In this document: piece after piece, positions 27,801-42,800 of the stretch
Position numbering within the stretch: position 1 is the stretch's first letter
How the letters are laid out: the number at the start of each line of letters is the position of its first letter
NCBI GenBank assembly: GCA_016165875.1
Contig: JABBOT010000005.1
Coordinates: 18,917,136-18,981,135, forward strand
DNA from: Acanthopleura granulata
Taxonomy: Eukaryota > Mollusca > Polyplacophora > Chitonida > Chitonidae
Length of the DNA stretch: 64,000 nucleotides
Direction: 5' to 3'
Notes under the pieces: model-generated
What the model was told of the DNA's origin: nothing
Seen by the model: only the letters and a program-made list of their open reading frames with translations
Databases searched by the model: none
Program-made: the position numbers and the translations under genes

Positions 27801-30800
27801 ACAACCTGTTCTAGGATCAGATGATCTAATTTCAAATCTGATCTAGATCGAGTCCCATTCGATCTTTCATTAAATCCCGTCTTCATTCCGAAACTGTTGT
27901 TTGATGCCTACGTGTAAAGTGGATTTGACATTGTTGTAGACCTGCGGCTGGCATTCTTAATGTTTAGCCCGCAACAAAACTTTTATAAAAGTCTTAGGAA
28001 ATACAAAACTGACAGGTAAGATAGAGACTTACAGTTACAGCTATAATTACAGTGAGGATCAGATGGTAAATCTGTGACACACACACAAGTATATACGTGT
28101 ACAGAGTTGATAACACGGACTGTTTAACCATACACCGTCGTCGTGTACCGGTACTCAAGAATTTCAATTGCACTATTCTAGGAAAAGAAGTATATCTATC
28201 TATCTATCTATCTCTATATATATATATATATATATATACGCGTAGTTATTCGTAAATGTTTTATATACCTATCTCGGTTATATATGAATACCAACATAAA
28301 AACGTCAATAGAGGGACAGGGCGTTGGAGAATCTTGTATTCACGCTTTCTTAACCATCACAAACGACCTGGCTCTGATACGATTACGGTGTATTTGCTCA
28401 GTTTGTTTGCTTATATACGGCGCTGTGTCAGTAGTACGGTCGTTTTCCATGGGGAGAATGGGCTTCATGCTGCAGGTCCCAGTGTAAGCGCCAACTAACT
28501 TCGACGTTGTTGTTTAATTCTGGTGAATAGGCTTACGCATGTAGAGTGTATATAAAAAAAAAAAAAAACACGCTCGCGACCAATGCAACTTGGACAAAAG
28601 GGTATGGCGTGTTCTAATCCATCTTACACTGGCTTTGATGCAGTTTCTTTTGTCCCTATGGAACTTGAAAGAAGATAAGAGACAGCGTCTTTAATTATCA
28701 GGGTTCAGTACTCGGTTTATTAACCATCGTGAACAAGATAACCGCCCTGTGTGTCAAACTATCACGGATTCTCCTTGGTAAATAAATAAATGAATAAAGA
28801 AATGAAGAAAGAAATGAGATGAAGAACCTTTGTCTTCTGACATGCACTCTGATTCAGGCCGAAGCTGGAATATGCGTGCTTCTGATTCCATCAACGATGC
28901 AGCTATCGTGAACTATTCATTCTTGTTGTCACCGCTCATCGACATGTTCATCAGCTGATAAAAATATAATCCTAAACGTTAAATATATCAAAATTAACAG
29001 GTTTTCATATAAGTGGGTGTTTTCATTGTTTTTTTTTTTGTTTTTTTTTTTTTGCTGGCCAGAGATTTGAAGGCTTCCCCGCCACCGGCATTAAATCGTA
29101 TGCACCGTCTGAGAGGAATGCGGGTGTTTGGTCTAGTTAATTGCGATCAAAAATGGAAAAAACAAACTCCACGATTTTAATTAATTCTCAAACGGAATGA
29201 TTCACATAGCACAGACAACTGTGATACAAACTGCATGATGGGAGGGATAGATAGATGAGTCGATGGTGATGCGATGCAATGTTGACGAGGCGTCTCCGCA
29301 CAAACAATGGCTGTTTGAAAATCCCGAATTAATCGCGAGATCTGTTCCGCGAAGTGGTCTGCCTGCTTTCCTGAAATAACCACCGATGTGTGTGTATATA
29401 TATATGGAGGCTTCCCTGTCAACAGACATGTCTGTGTAGTGTAGTATAGAGTCGGACGGATTCAGGAACTTGGGCGTCCGAGTCGCCATTTAGAGTGTTT
29501 TTTCCTCGCCAAATGCACATCGTCTTTCATACAGTTGACCGATATGACTTTGCAACATTGCCTTACATTCTAAGCTAAAATTGCCTTTGTTACATCTTCT
29601 TCACTTTATCTAAATCACAGTAATATAACATCACTAAATTCCCAAGATCCACCCCAGATTTAAAACTATGCAGGAATGTATTATTTTATGTATGAGCGCG
29701 AGCAAACTTTAAACCTTCTCAGCTTCATTAAAAAATGGCCATACTTATTTATTAATTGGATTAGGGATAAAAGCTGTTCCGAGGAATGTTTTCTCCTGAA
29801 CATAGTTAAATTCAGCTTACCCAGGATTTATTTACATTTCCTTATACAGTTTTGACTCGCTTCCTTCACTGACTCTGCCATATCTTATAAAGGCAGGTTA
29901 TAGTTTTTAGAAAGAATCGTTTCACCACATTCCTTGTTAACTAAAAGTAAGGAAACACAAAGTGTGATATACGTTTGCATGGAAGTGTGGAACCTATTCG
30001 ATTTCGCGTTGCCTGGATAGCTGATGTAATTAATGGTCTCTGGAAGAGTTTAATCCATTGAAAAAAGAAATGTCAAAAACCGATGAAACAAAATTTTCTC
30101 AGCGTCTTAGACGACATTCCACTAGCCACCGGTTCGTAATTTACACAGCGTGGCCTAACTTTGGGTGGAGGGATCATGCTGTTCCCACAGTGGTCAGTCT
30201 TTGTAAACCCGGCAGACCAGGACAGTTCATGTACTATAGAAACTTTCACCACGGTTCACTAGTCCCATTGTATTGAAGAAAAAAAATTACCAATGTCCTC
30301 ACCAAACTGAATACTACAACTGTCCGTTATATCCACAAGTGTCTAAGTTGGTGCATTAGAACTAGGACTTAATGGTGAATATCTTTGTTATAGAAGTGTC
30401 GTGTACACGATGCGCTTCAACGAGCTGTACGTTTAGAGCGTAGTGATCTGTTAACTTGTTCTCATTTGTGGTTCATGACGGCCATCAATAGCTGTGCAAA
30501 GTCGAACAGGTATATTGCGGAAAGTACGAGTTGATTTGAGAGGTATATGTATATGTAGGGTTGCCCCGCTGGGGCGCCATGCAGATCACGTCAGAGGTGA
30601 TACCCCTTTCAGTCACATGGCATCCCATCCAGTTACAGTTGGCGTTACACCTACCCAGCCACTGTTGGCGTGACACCACATCCGATCACTGTTGGCGTTA
30701 CACCTACCCAGCCACTGTCGACACGACACTCCATCCAGTCCGAGCAAACACCCCACTCAGCCATTGTCGACATCACACAAACAGTCACAGTAGACAAGAC

Positions 30801-33800
30801 AACCCATCCAGATACGATATATGAAGATATGATAACCACACAGTAGAAAAGCAGAATGACCCCCTACCAAGTAACAGTAGACATGGCAGCCCATCAAGTC
30901 ACCGCAGACACGATACCCCTGTCAATCACAGAAAACCAATCATACTAGACATGATACCCACCCGGTTTCAGGAGGCATGACACCCCATTCAGGCATATCA
31001 GACATGACACCCCATCCAGTCACAGTAGATATGACACCCTACCGAGTCACAGAAAACACTATACCCTACCCAGTCACATCAGACATGATACCGCATCCAG
31101 TTACATCAGACATGACACCCTACTCAACCACATCAGACATGACACCCCATCCGGTTTACATCCGACATGACACCCTACCCAGTTACAGAAAACATGACCT
31201 GCAACCACGCCAGCGGCAGTAAATAGGGCACTTTATCCAGTCATAGCACTACACGTCTTAACATACGTGCTATAAATTACAGTGTTAAATGCTGTTATTA
31301 GCATATCTTAAATAAGTTATCTTCCCACACATACAAGTAAGGAGTAAAATATAGAAACCAGAGCTAAATAAAATGTGAAGAAAAATATCCAACATTATGA
31401 CATGACAAGAGGCACGTTAAGCATATTCCAGCTCATCGACTGGCTAAACGTATTATAAAGAGATCGGAAAAGTGTTCTTGATATACAAATGCGTTAAAAA
31501 GGGACGCGTACGATCCGTCCTATGCATGAGGCATATTTGGTAGTAAGACATATGTATGCATTATGCATAGGTCACACCTTAATATTTTAGTGCCTTTCAT
31601 TGCGAGTCTATTGATAGAAAGCCTGAGAACTTGTGTGATATAAAGCGGCTGTGAATGAAAACCCAGTCACGATTTGTGGCTTTAGGACAAAGGCTAGTGG
31701 AGAAGTACCAGGCCTCTCAGGCTTTGAGCGAGATATCTGGACTGCACCATTTCAGCGTCTTCAAAGCTCTTTATATATACATGTATATGTGTGGGGGTGG
31801 CGAGTTATGAAATTAAGGTGGGGATGCTCCTTGGCTGAGTTGGTTAGCGCGCTAGCGGAGCGCAGTGATCCAAAAGTCTACCACCATTGTGGTCCAGCTC
31901 ATGTTGTCTTCCTCTCCGGCCGTAAATAGGAAAGTCTGCCAGCAACCTGTGGATGGTCGTGGGTTTCCCCCGGGAAATATTCTTGAGTAAGGCGTAAAAC
32001 ATCATTCAAATAAATAAATAAATAGTTACGAGATGAGGGATTTTAAGTAATAAGACTGAACAATAATAATGCTTCTTATTGAATCTGTAATGCATTGCGA
32101 GACACAGATGTGACATGACAACTTATTACTTCGCGGCCGATGGAAACCATGAATAAGGTTTGCTCCGGAAAAATTGCAATAGATAGATGGAACGTGACAG
32201 TAATTTAAGAAAACTTGACAGTGCCTATAATGGAAAAACATTTTGAAAATGACAGTAATGCAAAGAAAACGTGACAATGACGCGAAGAAAACGTGACAGT
32301 TATTAAAAAATGCGTTACAGTGATAGTATTGCAATGAAAATGTAACAGAAGTAATTTCTCAAAGAAACGTCACAGTAATGCAAAGAGAACAAGAACAAAC
32401 AAACAAAAAATCCCAACCAAACAAAAAACCTGGCAGTGACAAAACTAGAAGATTTAATTATTAAAATCACTGCGTTAAAAAGTAGGAGTGACGACTTGTG
32501 TACTTTCAACGCATCGATCTCACTCAGTACCGTGCCATGGCACCTTGCACAGCAAACTGAAAGACGAAAGCCACCACATAAGTAAAACTTATATATCAGT
32601 GCGTTTTCCGTTAAGCTCATTATACCAGGTGTTGTAGGGCGACAGTTTGGGAAATTCCTTGGCGGGAAGGATAACATGTTGAAGGGTATGGAGTTAGAAT
32701 TGCGGCAGAGATTGGTATGATTTTGCATCACGCGTGAATGAACGAACTAAGCCTTATTGCCCTGGTATAGAAATTCGTATAAAGTTGGGTTAACATGAGA
32801 AACAAAAGGAAATTGCCCTTTATGACGTTGCAAATATATTCGTATGAAGTTGGTTTAAACACGAACAGGAAAACCACACTGGATGTTAATGGCGTGGTAT
32901 CGAGATTTGTATGAAGCCGCATTTAGCCTGAACGACCATGCCAAAACATTAATAGCGTTGCTGTATATAGCCCATAGCGTCTAACTGGGAAACGGTAGAG
33001 CTCTGGCCCTTTCTTTTTCACTTTCAGTTTATCACTCTTAGGCCCTTATCTGGGCACTAAGATAATTGTGTAATTACAAAGCTGGCGAAAAGGAAGCTAA
33101 AGTGAGAAAAGAATTTAACAAGACAAGAGGATAACTAATACTTAAAAGTGGACAGGACTTGATTAACATATCGTGACAGTCTTCTCATAATATAGATACC
33201 TATTTTTGTTTTTTTTTGAAAAAAAAAACAACAACAAAAAAACCAAAAACAAAACTAACAAACAAGAAACAAGTTATTTAACCCATGTGAACGTTTGTTG
33301 CGGATAATTGAGGATAAAGCCGTTCCTCCCTTTGTTTTGCAGTTATCACAAATTCGTTGACACACGTGCTTCAGGTCGGACTTCAGAATTTGACATTTGA
33401 TATCTTGGTAATCAATGGGGTGGCTCGTGAAACAAGGGTCTAGACTATCCTGGTTGGCCCGATACCCTTATACTGTGATTAGGTAGGGAATGGTTTTTCA
33501 TTGAAGCAGCACTAAGGTGTGGTGTCATTCTGAATAGTCTGTAATAACATATGACCAAAATATAGAGTACGGCGTAAAACACCAATGAAATAAATAAATA
33601 AACGACCAAAATAATGTTCATATCGATGTGCATGGAAGGAGACAAAGTAAATAACACACTTCACATCACCATGTAACTAACAAATACCATACCTAAAAGT
33701 AGCACCACAATCATCGAGAGTTCGAACGCGTGATCTCGCTTTCCATCATGCTGGCCATTTTCTTAGAGAAGCCATTTATAAGGCAGAACCATAATGTAAC

Positions 33801-36800
33801 GGCGGTGTAAAGTTGTTGTGCGGAGTCCAGAGAAAACTAGATTTTAGGATTAGGAATACATCATAACATATGTAGTGTACTTTTAATCTAACACAGGTAC
33901 TGGATTTCACGCATGACATCATACAAATGCCACATATCAAGCATGAAGAAGGGACGGTTTCACGAATCGCTCCAAGAGTTACGCGCGATTAGCATAGCGA
34001 CCAGTGGAGACATGTCGTTGCCACGGTAGCTACAAGGGCTTTGTGCAAGTGGGCTCAATGGCCAATTATATCATTAACTTCTGTTAAAGCATAAACGTTA
34101 AATTAAACCATTAACTTCTGGTAAACCTCTTGAAGTTTAATTAAACGTTACCTTCTCTTAAACACTGAATGTTGAAATAAACCATTAACTTCTCTTAAAC
34201 TTTAAATATTAACATGAACCATTAATTTCTGTTAAACTTAAAATGTTGAATTGAACCTACTAATTTCTGTTATACATGCTGAATTCAACCATTAACTTCC
34301 TTTAAACCATAAACGTTGAATTAAACCATTAACTTCATGCTTGAAGATTGAGGGCCCTCTCTGGTCTGTTCGCTTAAGGTGTCATTCTGACAGAAGACCT
34401 TTAACCAGTGAGACTGCAGTTTCAATCCCACTCGAGTTGGATCACCTGGAATTTTATGTCATCAAATTTTTCAGGTTCCTGGTGAGGCGTGGTAGTTATG
34501 CTTGGGATTTTCTCGAGGTTCACAGCTTATGAAATCAACCATTAAATATTCTTCAGATACTCGTTTAATTTCAAGGGAGTAAATAAATAAAAAATACTTA
34601 CATGACCAAACACACTTTTACCCAGACATATTGTGCATTTTATAAATCGATAATGGAACATTGTATTGCTTGGAAACCTAGTTTGTTTCAACTTTCTTAA
34701 CTTCGATATATATATATATATATATCAATTATGTAGACTTCAATAGCACCGGCCCATGATATCCTATTATGTCTTTCCCACCCGTGAATGAAAAATGTTA
34801 TTTTTTTGTGTGTGGTATATGTATATTGTTAAAGAAACATAGCTGAAAAGTCAACATAGAGTAAGCTTGAGTTAATGTTGGACTTGAATGGCATTGTACT
34901 GAATTGTTATGGAGTTTTTACCCACGACCCTGGCACTCTATAAACTCAGGGGATGGGGTTTTAGTACTTATTTTTACTCTTTACGCCATTCAAACACAGA
35001 CATCCATCATTTTATTGGTTGTCTCCTACCACACACCCAGTACATCCAGATTGTATGCACTGTTAGTGGAGAGGATGTGGAAAAACAAGTTTGGAAAAGC
35101 TTGTTTTTTAGAAGGCATACATCGCCAACCCTTTATTCAGAATAAGGTCGCATTGAACTAGCATATCTGCATACCAACGAAGCAGGCTAGCGGGTACTAT
35201 AAAATATTTTCCATTTTCAGCTATTGATAAACACCAAGGCATTGAGATGGCTGGTTTCGTGGACCGTGAAGGATTGTTAAAGCCATTGTTAATCCATGCT
35301 CAGCTCTAGGCTTTCATAGCGTCTAGTTCACCGTGCTCATGGTAGGCAGTGGCCCGTCTCTTTTCACTAAATAAAGCCCCCCTTTTATGACTGCTTTGAA
35401 TGGCATATGATATTAGTGGTCGAATCCCAATCGTACCCGCCTTTGACAGACTCTGACGGTTCTAGTGTTGAACTTTTCGCTGTAGGTGGATTACTGCGCT
35501 GACGGGTTTCTGGCCAAGAACCGGGACAAGCTGAGTGGAAGCCTTTTGGAGTGTATGAAGATGAGCCAGAATCAAATGGTCAGCGACATGTTCTCGGCTA
35601 AACTTTCCCGCACTGGCACTATCTCAGAGTAAGTCAAGTTCTCACTAGTTTAGTTTAATCGCGAAAATGTATGACCTAGAAATGTCACAGCTACCAACAG
35701 AGTAACCATCCGGCTGAAGTCAAAAACCACTTCCGGCCAGCATCATCATGGAGTATTTACCAATGGAAAAAGAACCCCCAGTCAATGGCGGATCGGAATC
35801 GGACACCGATGAAGGGTAAGTTGCATGATCTATTTTCAAAAAATTATTTAACTATTACAGTTAGGAATATACAGGTACTGGTTACGCCCTCATCCTTAGA
35901 ACGCCATATCAAGATACACAAAGGCATTGTGGGAAGAAAACTAGAAGTACTACTTTTACGAGATTGTAGCGGCCTTACACAAGGGATACCGGATTCTTTT
36001 GGGTTGTTCTAGGTACCGGGGTTAGCATTGAATCAACACAGGCGTTCATAAACCTGTTACCTATACACTGTTATATAGGAGTGGTATGAGGGGCTTAGAC
36101 TGATGAATTGGTGAAATCAATTTCGTTAACCTGTAACAAAATACTTCGGTTTTATTTTCAGATTCGCATAATAATGTGGTTTATATTTACCCTCAAGGTC
36201 GAATATGTAGTAATCTTTGATTAGATATGTTTGAGCCATTTAAAGAATGACTTTGGCACAAGTTATAAGAAAAAATATGTATTTTTGAATGCATCCGCTG
36301 GCGATCGAATTAATCGAATCGATGTAATTATTTATTTATTTGTATTTATTTATTTAAATATTTATTTATTTTATACAACTACTACTGTCTATTATAACTA
36401 CATTATGGTAACTTTATTTGGAAGATATAAGTGGTCTGCTTTCCATGACGACAGATACCGGGCAAGTAACCCCAAGGAAAAAAAGATTTTTTTGGTGAAA
36501 ACGTGAAAAAAAGCTCGCCACAGTGTTGCCCAAAGTTCGATTGTTAGGAATGCGTTATACTGAGCTCCGAACAGAGGGTACGTTTGAACACGTTGGGATG
36601 GAGCGGGGATAAAGTACAGCTTGTGAACAGCTGTGGCTTGATTACTTTTTTGTTATGTTTATAGACTTAACCGACCATAGTGATTATAAATGCAATAGCT
36701 TGTCGCCTTACAGCATATGGCATAATCTCGCAGCATGCTACGCAAACCAATGTACAACTTTACTTTTTATGGTGCAATGGTGGACTAAATGTCAAGGTTT

Positions 36801-39800
36801 AAGCTAACACTCCCACAAAAGAGCTTAACATTTCGACAGAGGATTAGCAGTTTATCGAATTTGTAGTCATTTGAATTGAATACTCCTCTGAGCGGCTTAA
36901 CAAATATCTAGGGAATCTAAAAACACACCATTTGCCTTCAGATTATATTCGGAGGAGAGTGGAGTATCCGAATAATCAGGAACTATAAATATTTATCATA
37001 GGTGTTCGCTGTTTTCTTTAAATTTGGTGATGTTCACTGACTACAGAAGGAAGTAGGGTATAAGCCTGTTTCAGTTCCAAATACGATTGCATAAATGCGA
37101 ATAAATCAGGAATGCAGCTAAATTTTTCAAGACAAAACACAACAATAATGTACAGGCGAGTTTGCTTGGAGTACAATTTCAAATTTGTATTGAAACTCGT
37201 TTGTCTGTTTCCATACCTGATTTCCACTGATTAATGCACGATTAATTTTTTCTCTTATATATCATATTCTCTCCCAGATATTTTAGAGTTATTAATAAGC
37301 TCCTTGATCGATTGAAGTAAAATTTTGATAGGTGTGACTCTACTTTTTTTTTCTACTTTTTATTATTATTATACTGACTCGACATATACATTTTATATCT
37401 GTCGTGACAATAGCTATTTTGTCTTCTTCCTCATTTTTACATATCACCAAGAACCAGTGTACTGTGTACGTTTGGATTATTTTCCTTGCACATTTCGTGT
37501 TCCTTTCAATCCATATGATTATGCCATCAGTTGATAACACCTTGGTGAAAAACGGGTGAAAAGCACAAAGACAGTTGTCTTCATTTATTATTGCACTCGT
37601 GGAACATGATTCTTTTCTGACGATTGAACAAATCACTAATTCTTCAACGTGTAGGAAAGGTGATTATTTCTGAGCACTTAGAATGATACGTTTTGTGAAG
37701 ACTGCCAAGAAGAATAAATAATAGATTCTCTGTATGTTATGACTACCTTCAATTCGAAAGATCTTCACTGCCGACGTTCTTTAAGTGCATGTCCAGACAT
37801 GTCATCTAGCTGATAGGGTGTGCAATTGTACTGAGTTGCATTGCTGCATCTAGCTGACAGGGTATGCAAATTGCTAAAACTGTTTCATAAAAAAGATCTA
37901 CCAAAGTTGCATTTCCTCAGACTTTATGGTCTGTTTAAAAAAACTGAAACATAACTCCAACAAAAAATCTCCATTGATTTGCACTATGAAATGGACAGTA
38001 TATTTTGAACGATCTATTAAACTTAATATTTGAGACCTCCGAAGAGTCTTGTTCTTTTAATCTGTCGGGCAGAGCGTAATATTTTGTTCAGTGTATACGT
38101 TTGGTCAGCTTTGCAATACAAAAGTGTCAGGAATTCGATTCCACCTTCAGCTGAGTTTTCATCTTTAGTCACCCATAACCCAGGACCGGGTTATTTAATT
38201 ATTTTTCTACTTCCTATGAAAGAATAGATGAACTACACCTACACATACACCTACAATACTGTACTGGCAGTGGCCACGTAATGGGATTGTTAGACGGCCG
38301 TAACCCGCCAGTTGCCTTGATAAAAAACTCTATGGTTCACAAGTCAGTATAAGCTGCTCCGCCCTAGCCTGACCGAGACTTCACGTGTAAGGTATACCCT
38401 CACAAGTATCTTATTTCATGATAAATTTATAGCCCCTTTATGGAAAGTAAACCCACCCACTACATAGCTGGGTGACCTACTGAAACACACTGTTGTTCTC
38501 CGGTTGGGGTCATCCGTGAATGGTACCTCGTCAGATCTAGACAGACCGGGAATGACATCGCCAGCACGACCTGGGTCCCGCTTGACATCTACAACACAGG
38601 GGATCGCTTTGTACAGCTTATATAGAGCAGGTTATTTATGTATTTCCATTTAGTTATTTTCTAAACCGCAGAGTGAGATATTTCGGACCAAAGGACAACG
38701 CTATGTACTACATGTTTTCGCTACTACAGCCAAGCCCAGTGGCAATGCTTATAACGTTTTCATAAGGATGTAATTACGTCCTTACGTATATAACGTTATG
38801 TGATACAGTGCGGTGTAACAGTTTATAACAGCATGAGGTTTCTTTATCCTGCCTTATTTCATGCTGTTGGTGTCCACTGAACTACATTTCCGTGCGAGAA
38901 ATAAAGTTATAGGAGACACAGAAATTGTATTTAATTTTGGTTCTCTTTAAGAATAATTCACCTTAGCGGTAGTCACCAGGGACCTGAAAATCACCGCACT
39001 CCACAGACCTCCTAACTTAAAACTGCTGCCGAACCGACGATGACTGGATTCGAACTCGCGACCTCAGTTGTCAAGGTTGGTGAAGGGCTGCAGCGAGAGT
39101 GTCACTTTAGTTAAATGAGTTCTGAACGGCCAGTACCCACACTTCTGTATGGTTTTACAATTTTCTAATCTTGACAACAAGTCAGTATATGATACACTTG
39201 CCCTCTGATTTTGGGGGCTTCCGTGCCTTTTTCTCTTTAGAGAGTCGTTGGAACTTCAAAATCTCATTAATTGAACTCATTTTTTCTTTTGTTTCCCCGT
39301 ATGATTTTATTTTGCTTTATTGGCCACTGAATCATTTCAACTTATGTATCACTTGTTTTGCATTTGTGGAGGAATACCTTGATATCTTGCAATACAAATA
39401 AAAGTATCCACTTGCCCCGCACACCCAGGCACACCGTCATGAGTAATTTTGTAGTCGCCATGTTAGTGTTCCATATACGTGACCAGTCACCTGTTTCTTA
39501 CGACACAAGGTGTTCATGCAAAACCTGTAGGAATAACATCTCACACGAGGCTTTGTTATACTCATTTTAGCAACATGAAATGTTTGTTGCTTTTATTAGA
39601 CCGATTTGCTACTTAAACCCACTTCGGAGGAAACCGGAATGCCCGGAGCAAAGCCCCGACCTCGAGAAGAAGCTTGACACACCCATTGACTCCACAACCG
39701 AAACCCATATCATTGATCCAATCTCACGATGTCCACAAGATTACGTAGCGCTCAAAAGAAACATCGGAAAATATTCCGTAAACTCTGAAATGGTACTAAT

Positions 39801-42800
39801 GCGCAGAAACTCTTTTTTACGCTATCTATGGATTGCTTTTGCACCAATTGTTATATAAACATTGATATATTTCAGAACGCTTTTGTCAGTTGTCGCAGGT
39901 ATTGGCTTATATCTTATATCATGCTTTTGTCAAGTTCAGTCCTCTCGATTTTAAGACTGCGTGTAAATTATTTACGTCGGAGGTTGCCTTCTTAAAATCA
40001 ATCTGAGCGTCGTATAATCATGATATATTTCATATATCGGCATGAGCTCTCTGGTTACCGACGTAGGCGCTGCGGCGTTTAAACCTTCCGTTGTGTGGCA
40101 TCTAATCGTGTAATTTAAAACATTCTAGCACAGTCTACTGGTCAAACCGACGTCATTTTTCCATGACCTCATGGCTCCATCCGTTGGTAAGTTCAGTGGC
40201 CTGTAACGATCTTCCAGTGACCAAGCCGGTTGGCCAATGAGGCGTACCCACGAAATCGATCGTCTTGCGTATAAAAGCCGTGGTCACAATGTCCACGATC
40301 TAGTTCACCACCACAAAGCATCGATACCTCAATGTTGAAAAAAAATTCCAAACTTAGAATAGGTGAAATGAATAAACCCAGTGTAGATCTGATATGATAT
40401 TGAGCATGGTATGACGATTCAATCTCAGAAAGGAAACTCGATCGTACACTGACATTAAACATGCTGTATGCCGGACGTGGGAATATTAAAGCCAAATAAA
40501 ACAGGGATATGTAATGTATGTAGGACATGTAATACACCGTACGGAGACATTATAGTTCGATATCTTTTGTAATGTTTTAACCCGACTAAGTTACAGTAGA
40601 AACACTCGGATTCCACAATAGCTTTCTTTGACCATATAAGATTCTACCACTTAACGATGGGCTGCTCGACTTATTCAGCCTAAAGATATGTAGTTACGAA
40701 TGAATTCACTTTGAAGCGAAATATTTTAAGCCAGAAGTACGGATGTGACATCATTGTCAGTGGTCCTAAAAGACCACGGTGGAATTCCAAGGTTTAAAAA
40801 GCATTTACACTGTATTAGGTCTGTTTTCCAGGACAATGTTTAATGGTTTATCATCTGGTATATCCTTGTAGTGCTTCCTTGGCTAACACAGCTTCTCTAA
40901 ATAACATCGTCCTGTCATAAAATCGCGAAGAGGCCGATTACACAAAACCTTGCCTGTACTTAAAATTTGAATAACATATTTGACTTGCTTACAATATCTT
41001 TGTAAATTCAGGGGTTGATATTGCCAGAATCCACCTAGTCTGATGTTAACACCACTCCATAACAATGGGAATCAGTTTGTAATTTGTATTGTGGCTTTAT
41101 GAAATAGGCGATCTGTGTTTCAACCAAAGATTTTGGCCTTCTATAAAGTTTAGTTAAAATATCATTTTGCCACAGCACATTCTATAATGCAGAGCAATCC
41201 ATTAGAAGCAAAAGCACACATTATATAGGCTAACATTGTTTTTAACTGTGCGATATTACATGAGGATAAGATAAAGCGACTATGAACGCAAATTTTATTG
41301 AAATCTATTATTTGGGTATGTTACATCTCGGATATCATTCAGGCATTTTGTCGCTTCAGTCTGACACATGTAGTGCCTGTGTGATAAACTTGAATTCACT
41401 ATTCTTCCTGAATAGTGGCGACCTGTCATTGACGTTCTAATTCAACGTCAATGGAGAGTGAAGAATCTCCTGACGCCCCTAGATACTGGTAGGCTGGGTT
41501 AACGCCTGGCCTGCACGCTTCACTTGGTTCTGCGTTGGCTTTGTGCCGATTGAAAAATGGGAAAAGATCAAAGAGCTGGGGAAGAATGCTTTGTATGGTG
41601 GTGGTGGGCTGCTATACCGGCGAAGGTGCATGTGTTGGTAGATTTGATCTTTAGTGTGGCTGTGTATGAAAGTATTTGTGTGCATTTTGAAGTCGGGCAT
41701 ATATAAGTGATAAATTGAATGCCATGCCAAGAGTTGCATTTATCATAAACTTTCGATACAGATCTCAATAAGAGGTTAGGATTCTGCGCATGATTGGGCG
41801 GGGGCAAAATTGCCTGGTTTCTCCGGCATAGCCTTCCACTGAGGCAGCACTATATGCGAAGTAACAGTATACATGCACAGGTTGCATGGAATTGATACCG
41901 GCTTATTGCAAGGCAACGCCGTGGTAAAGAGTCGAAATTGTTTTGAAAGAGTCGATGAATTACGATCCATGCCAATAACTTATACATGGGGGTGTCCACC
42001 ACACCTTATTACATGACCATGTAGACAGAACCGGAGAATTGCGACATGACAAAGACTGTGTCGGAATCCAAGGTTAGGAATTCTAGGATTAGCACTTGCA
42101 GTATGCAGTAATCAGATAGCGTGGTACTTGCATTTGCATGGTTCATTTAAGGCAATTGCCCTTTTTTTTATTGAAATACTGTATGCAGAGTATGTTTTAC
42201 CACACAGACAATTAAAATGCACCCAACAAAATGGGCTTGTATTGCGCTTTAGAAAAGGTCGTGATTGTGATGAGTTAATTGATTGTCAGTGCACAAAATT
42301 TTGAAGCATGTAAGTGAGATGTGCACAGAAAACTCCACCCGAGTCATGAGGTCGCTGGTTCGAATCCTCTTTTCGTGCCTTTAAGTCAGGGAATTTTTCG
42401 GGCGTGTTTCCATCACTCCTAAAAGTGACCAAATTAAATATATTTGCGAAACATCTTGAACACAGCCACAAACACCAATCATAAATAAATAAACCTAAAA
42501 TATCGGGAACATACTGACTATAGCTCATGGCATACATGTATTATATATACTGTGCCCTTGAGACAGGGCTACTCCATGCCGCCAAAGTGCATCATACAGA
42601 CACCAGATCTGACATCCCGCCAAATCACATTATATCGAAACCGGGCCGACCAGTCTTGTTTTCTTACTCTATCCTCTCAGTACTGAACGCCAAGCGAGGC
42701 AGCAAGTACCATTTTTAAAGTCTTTGGCATGATCCGACTCTGGTTTGATCCCCGATCTCCCGATTCCGACATGGGTTATATAAAAAGTTATGTATGTATG

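Larger units (their letters stand above)
21453..35485. other. Intron 10 (phase 0), 14 kb, repeat-rich
   Basis: The largest intron in the window, splitting [13 protein letters not shown]. No nested gene was established. It holds a microsatellite (28193-28238), minisatellites at 30591-31200, 32190-32440 and 34066-34338, a SINE copy at 31818-32024, a SINE tail at 33560-33603, and a second SINE-like unit at 34349-34592. 21960-28190 has nothing recognisable beyond AT-rich sequence and a moderately GC-richer stretch at 26270-27000. Confidence 0.85.

Noticed and set aside
30977..31222. 81-codon ORF of 9-residue repeats
   Set aside because: Explained by the 27-bp minisatellite, whose period is a multiple of three.
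32026..32731. Two long minus-strand ORFs
   Set aside because: Low-complexity, Phe/Leu/Cys-rich translations of an A-rich tandem array and its flank.
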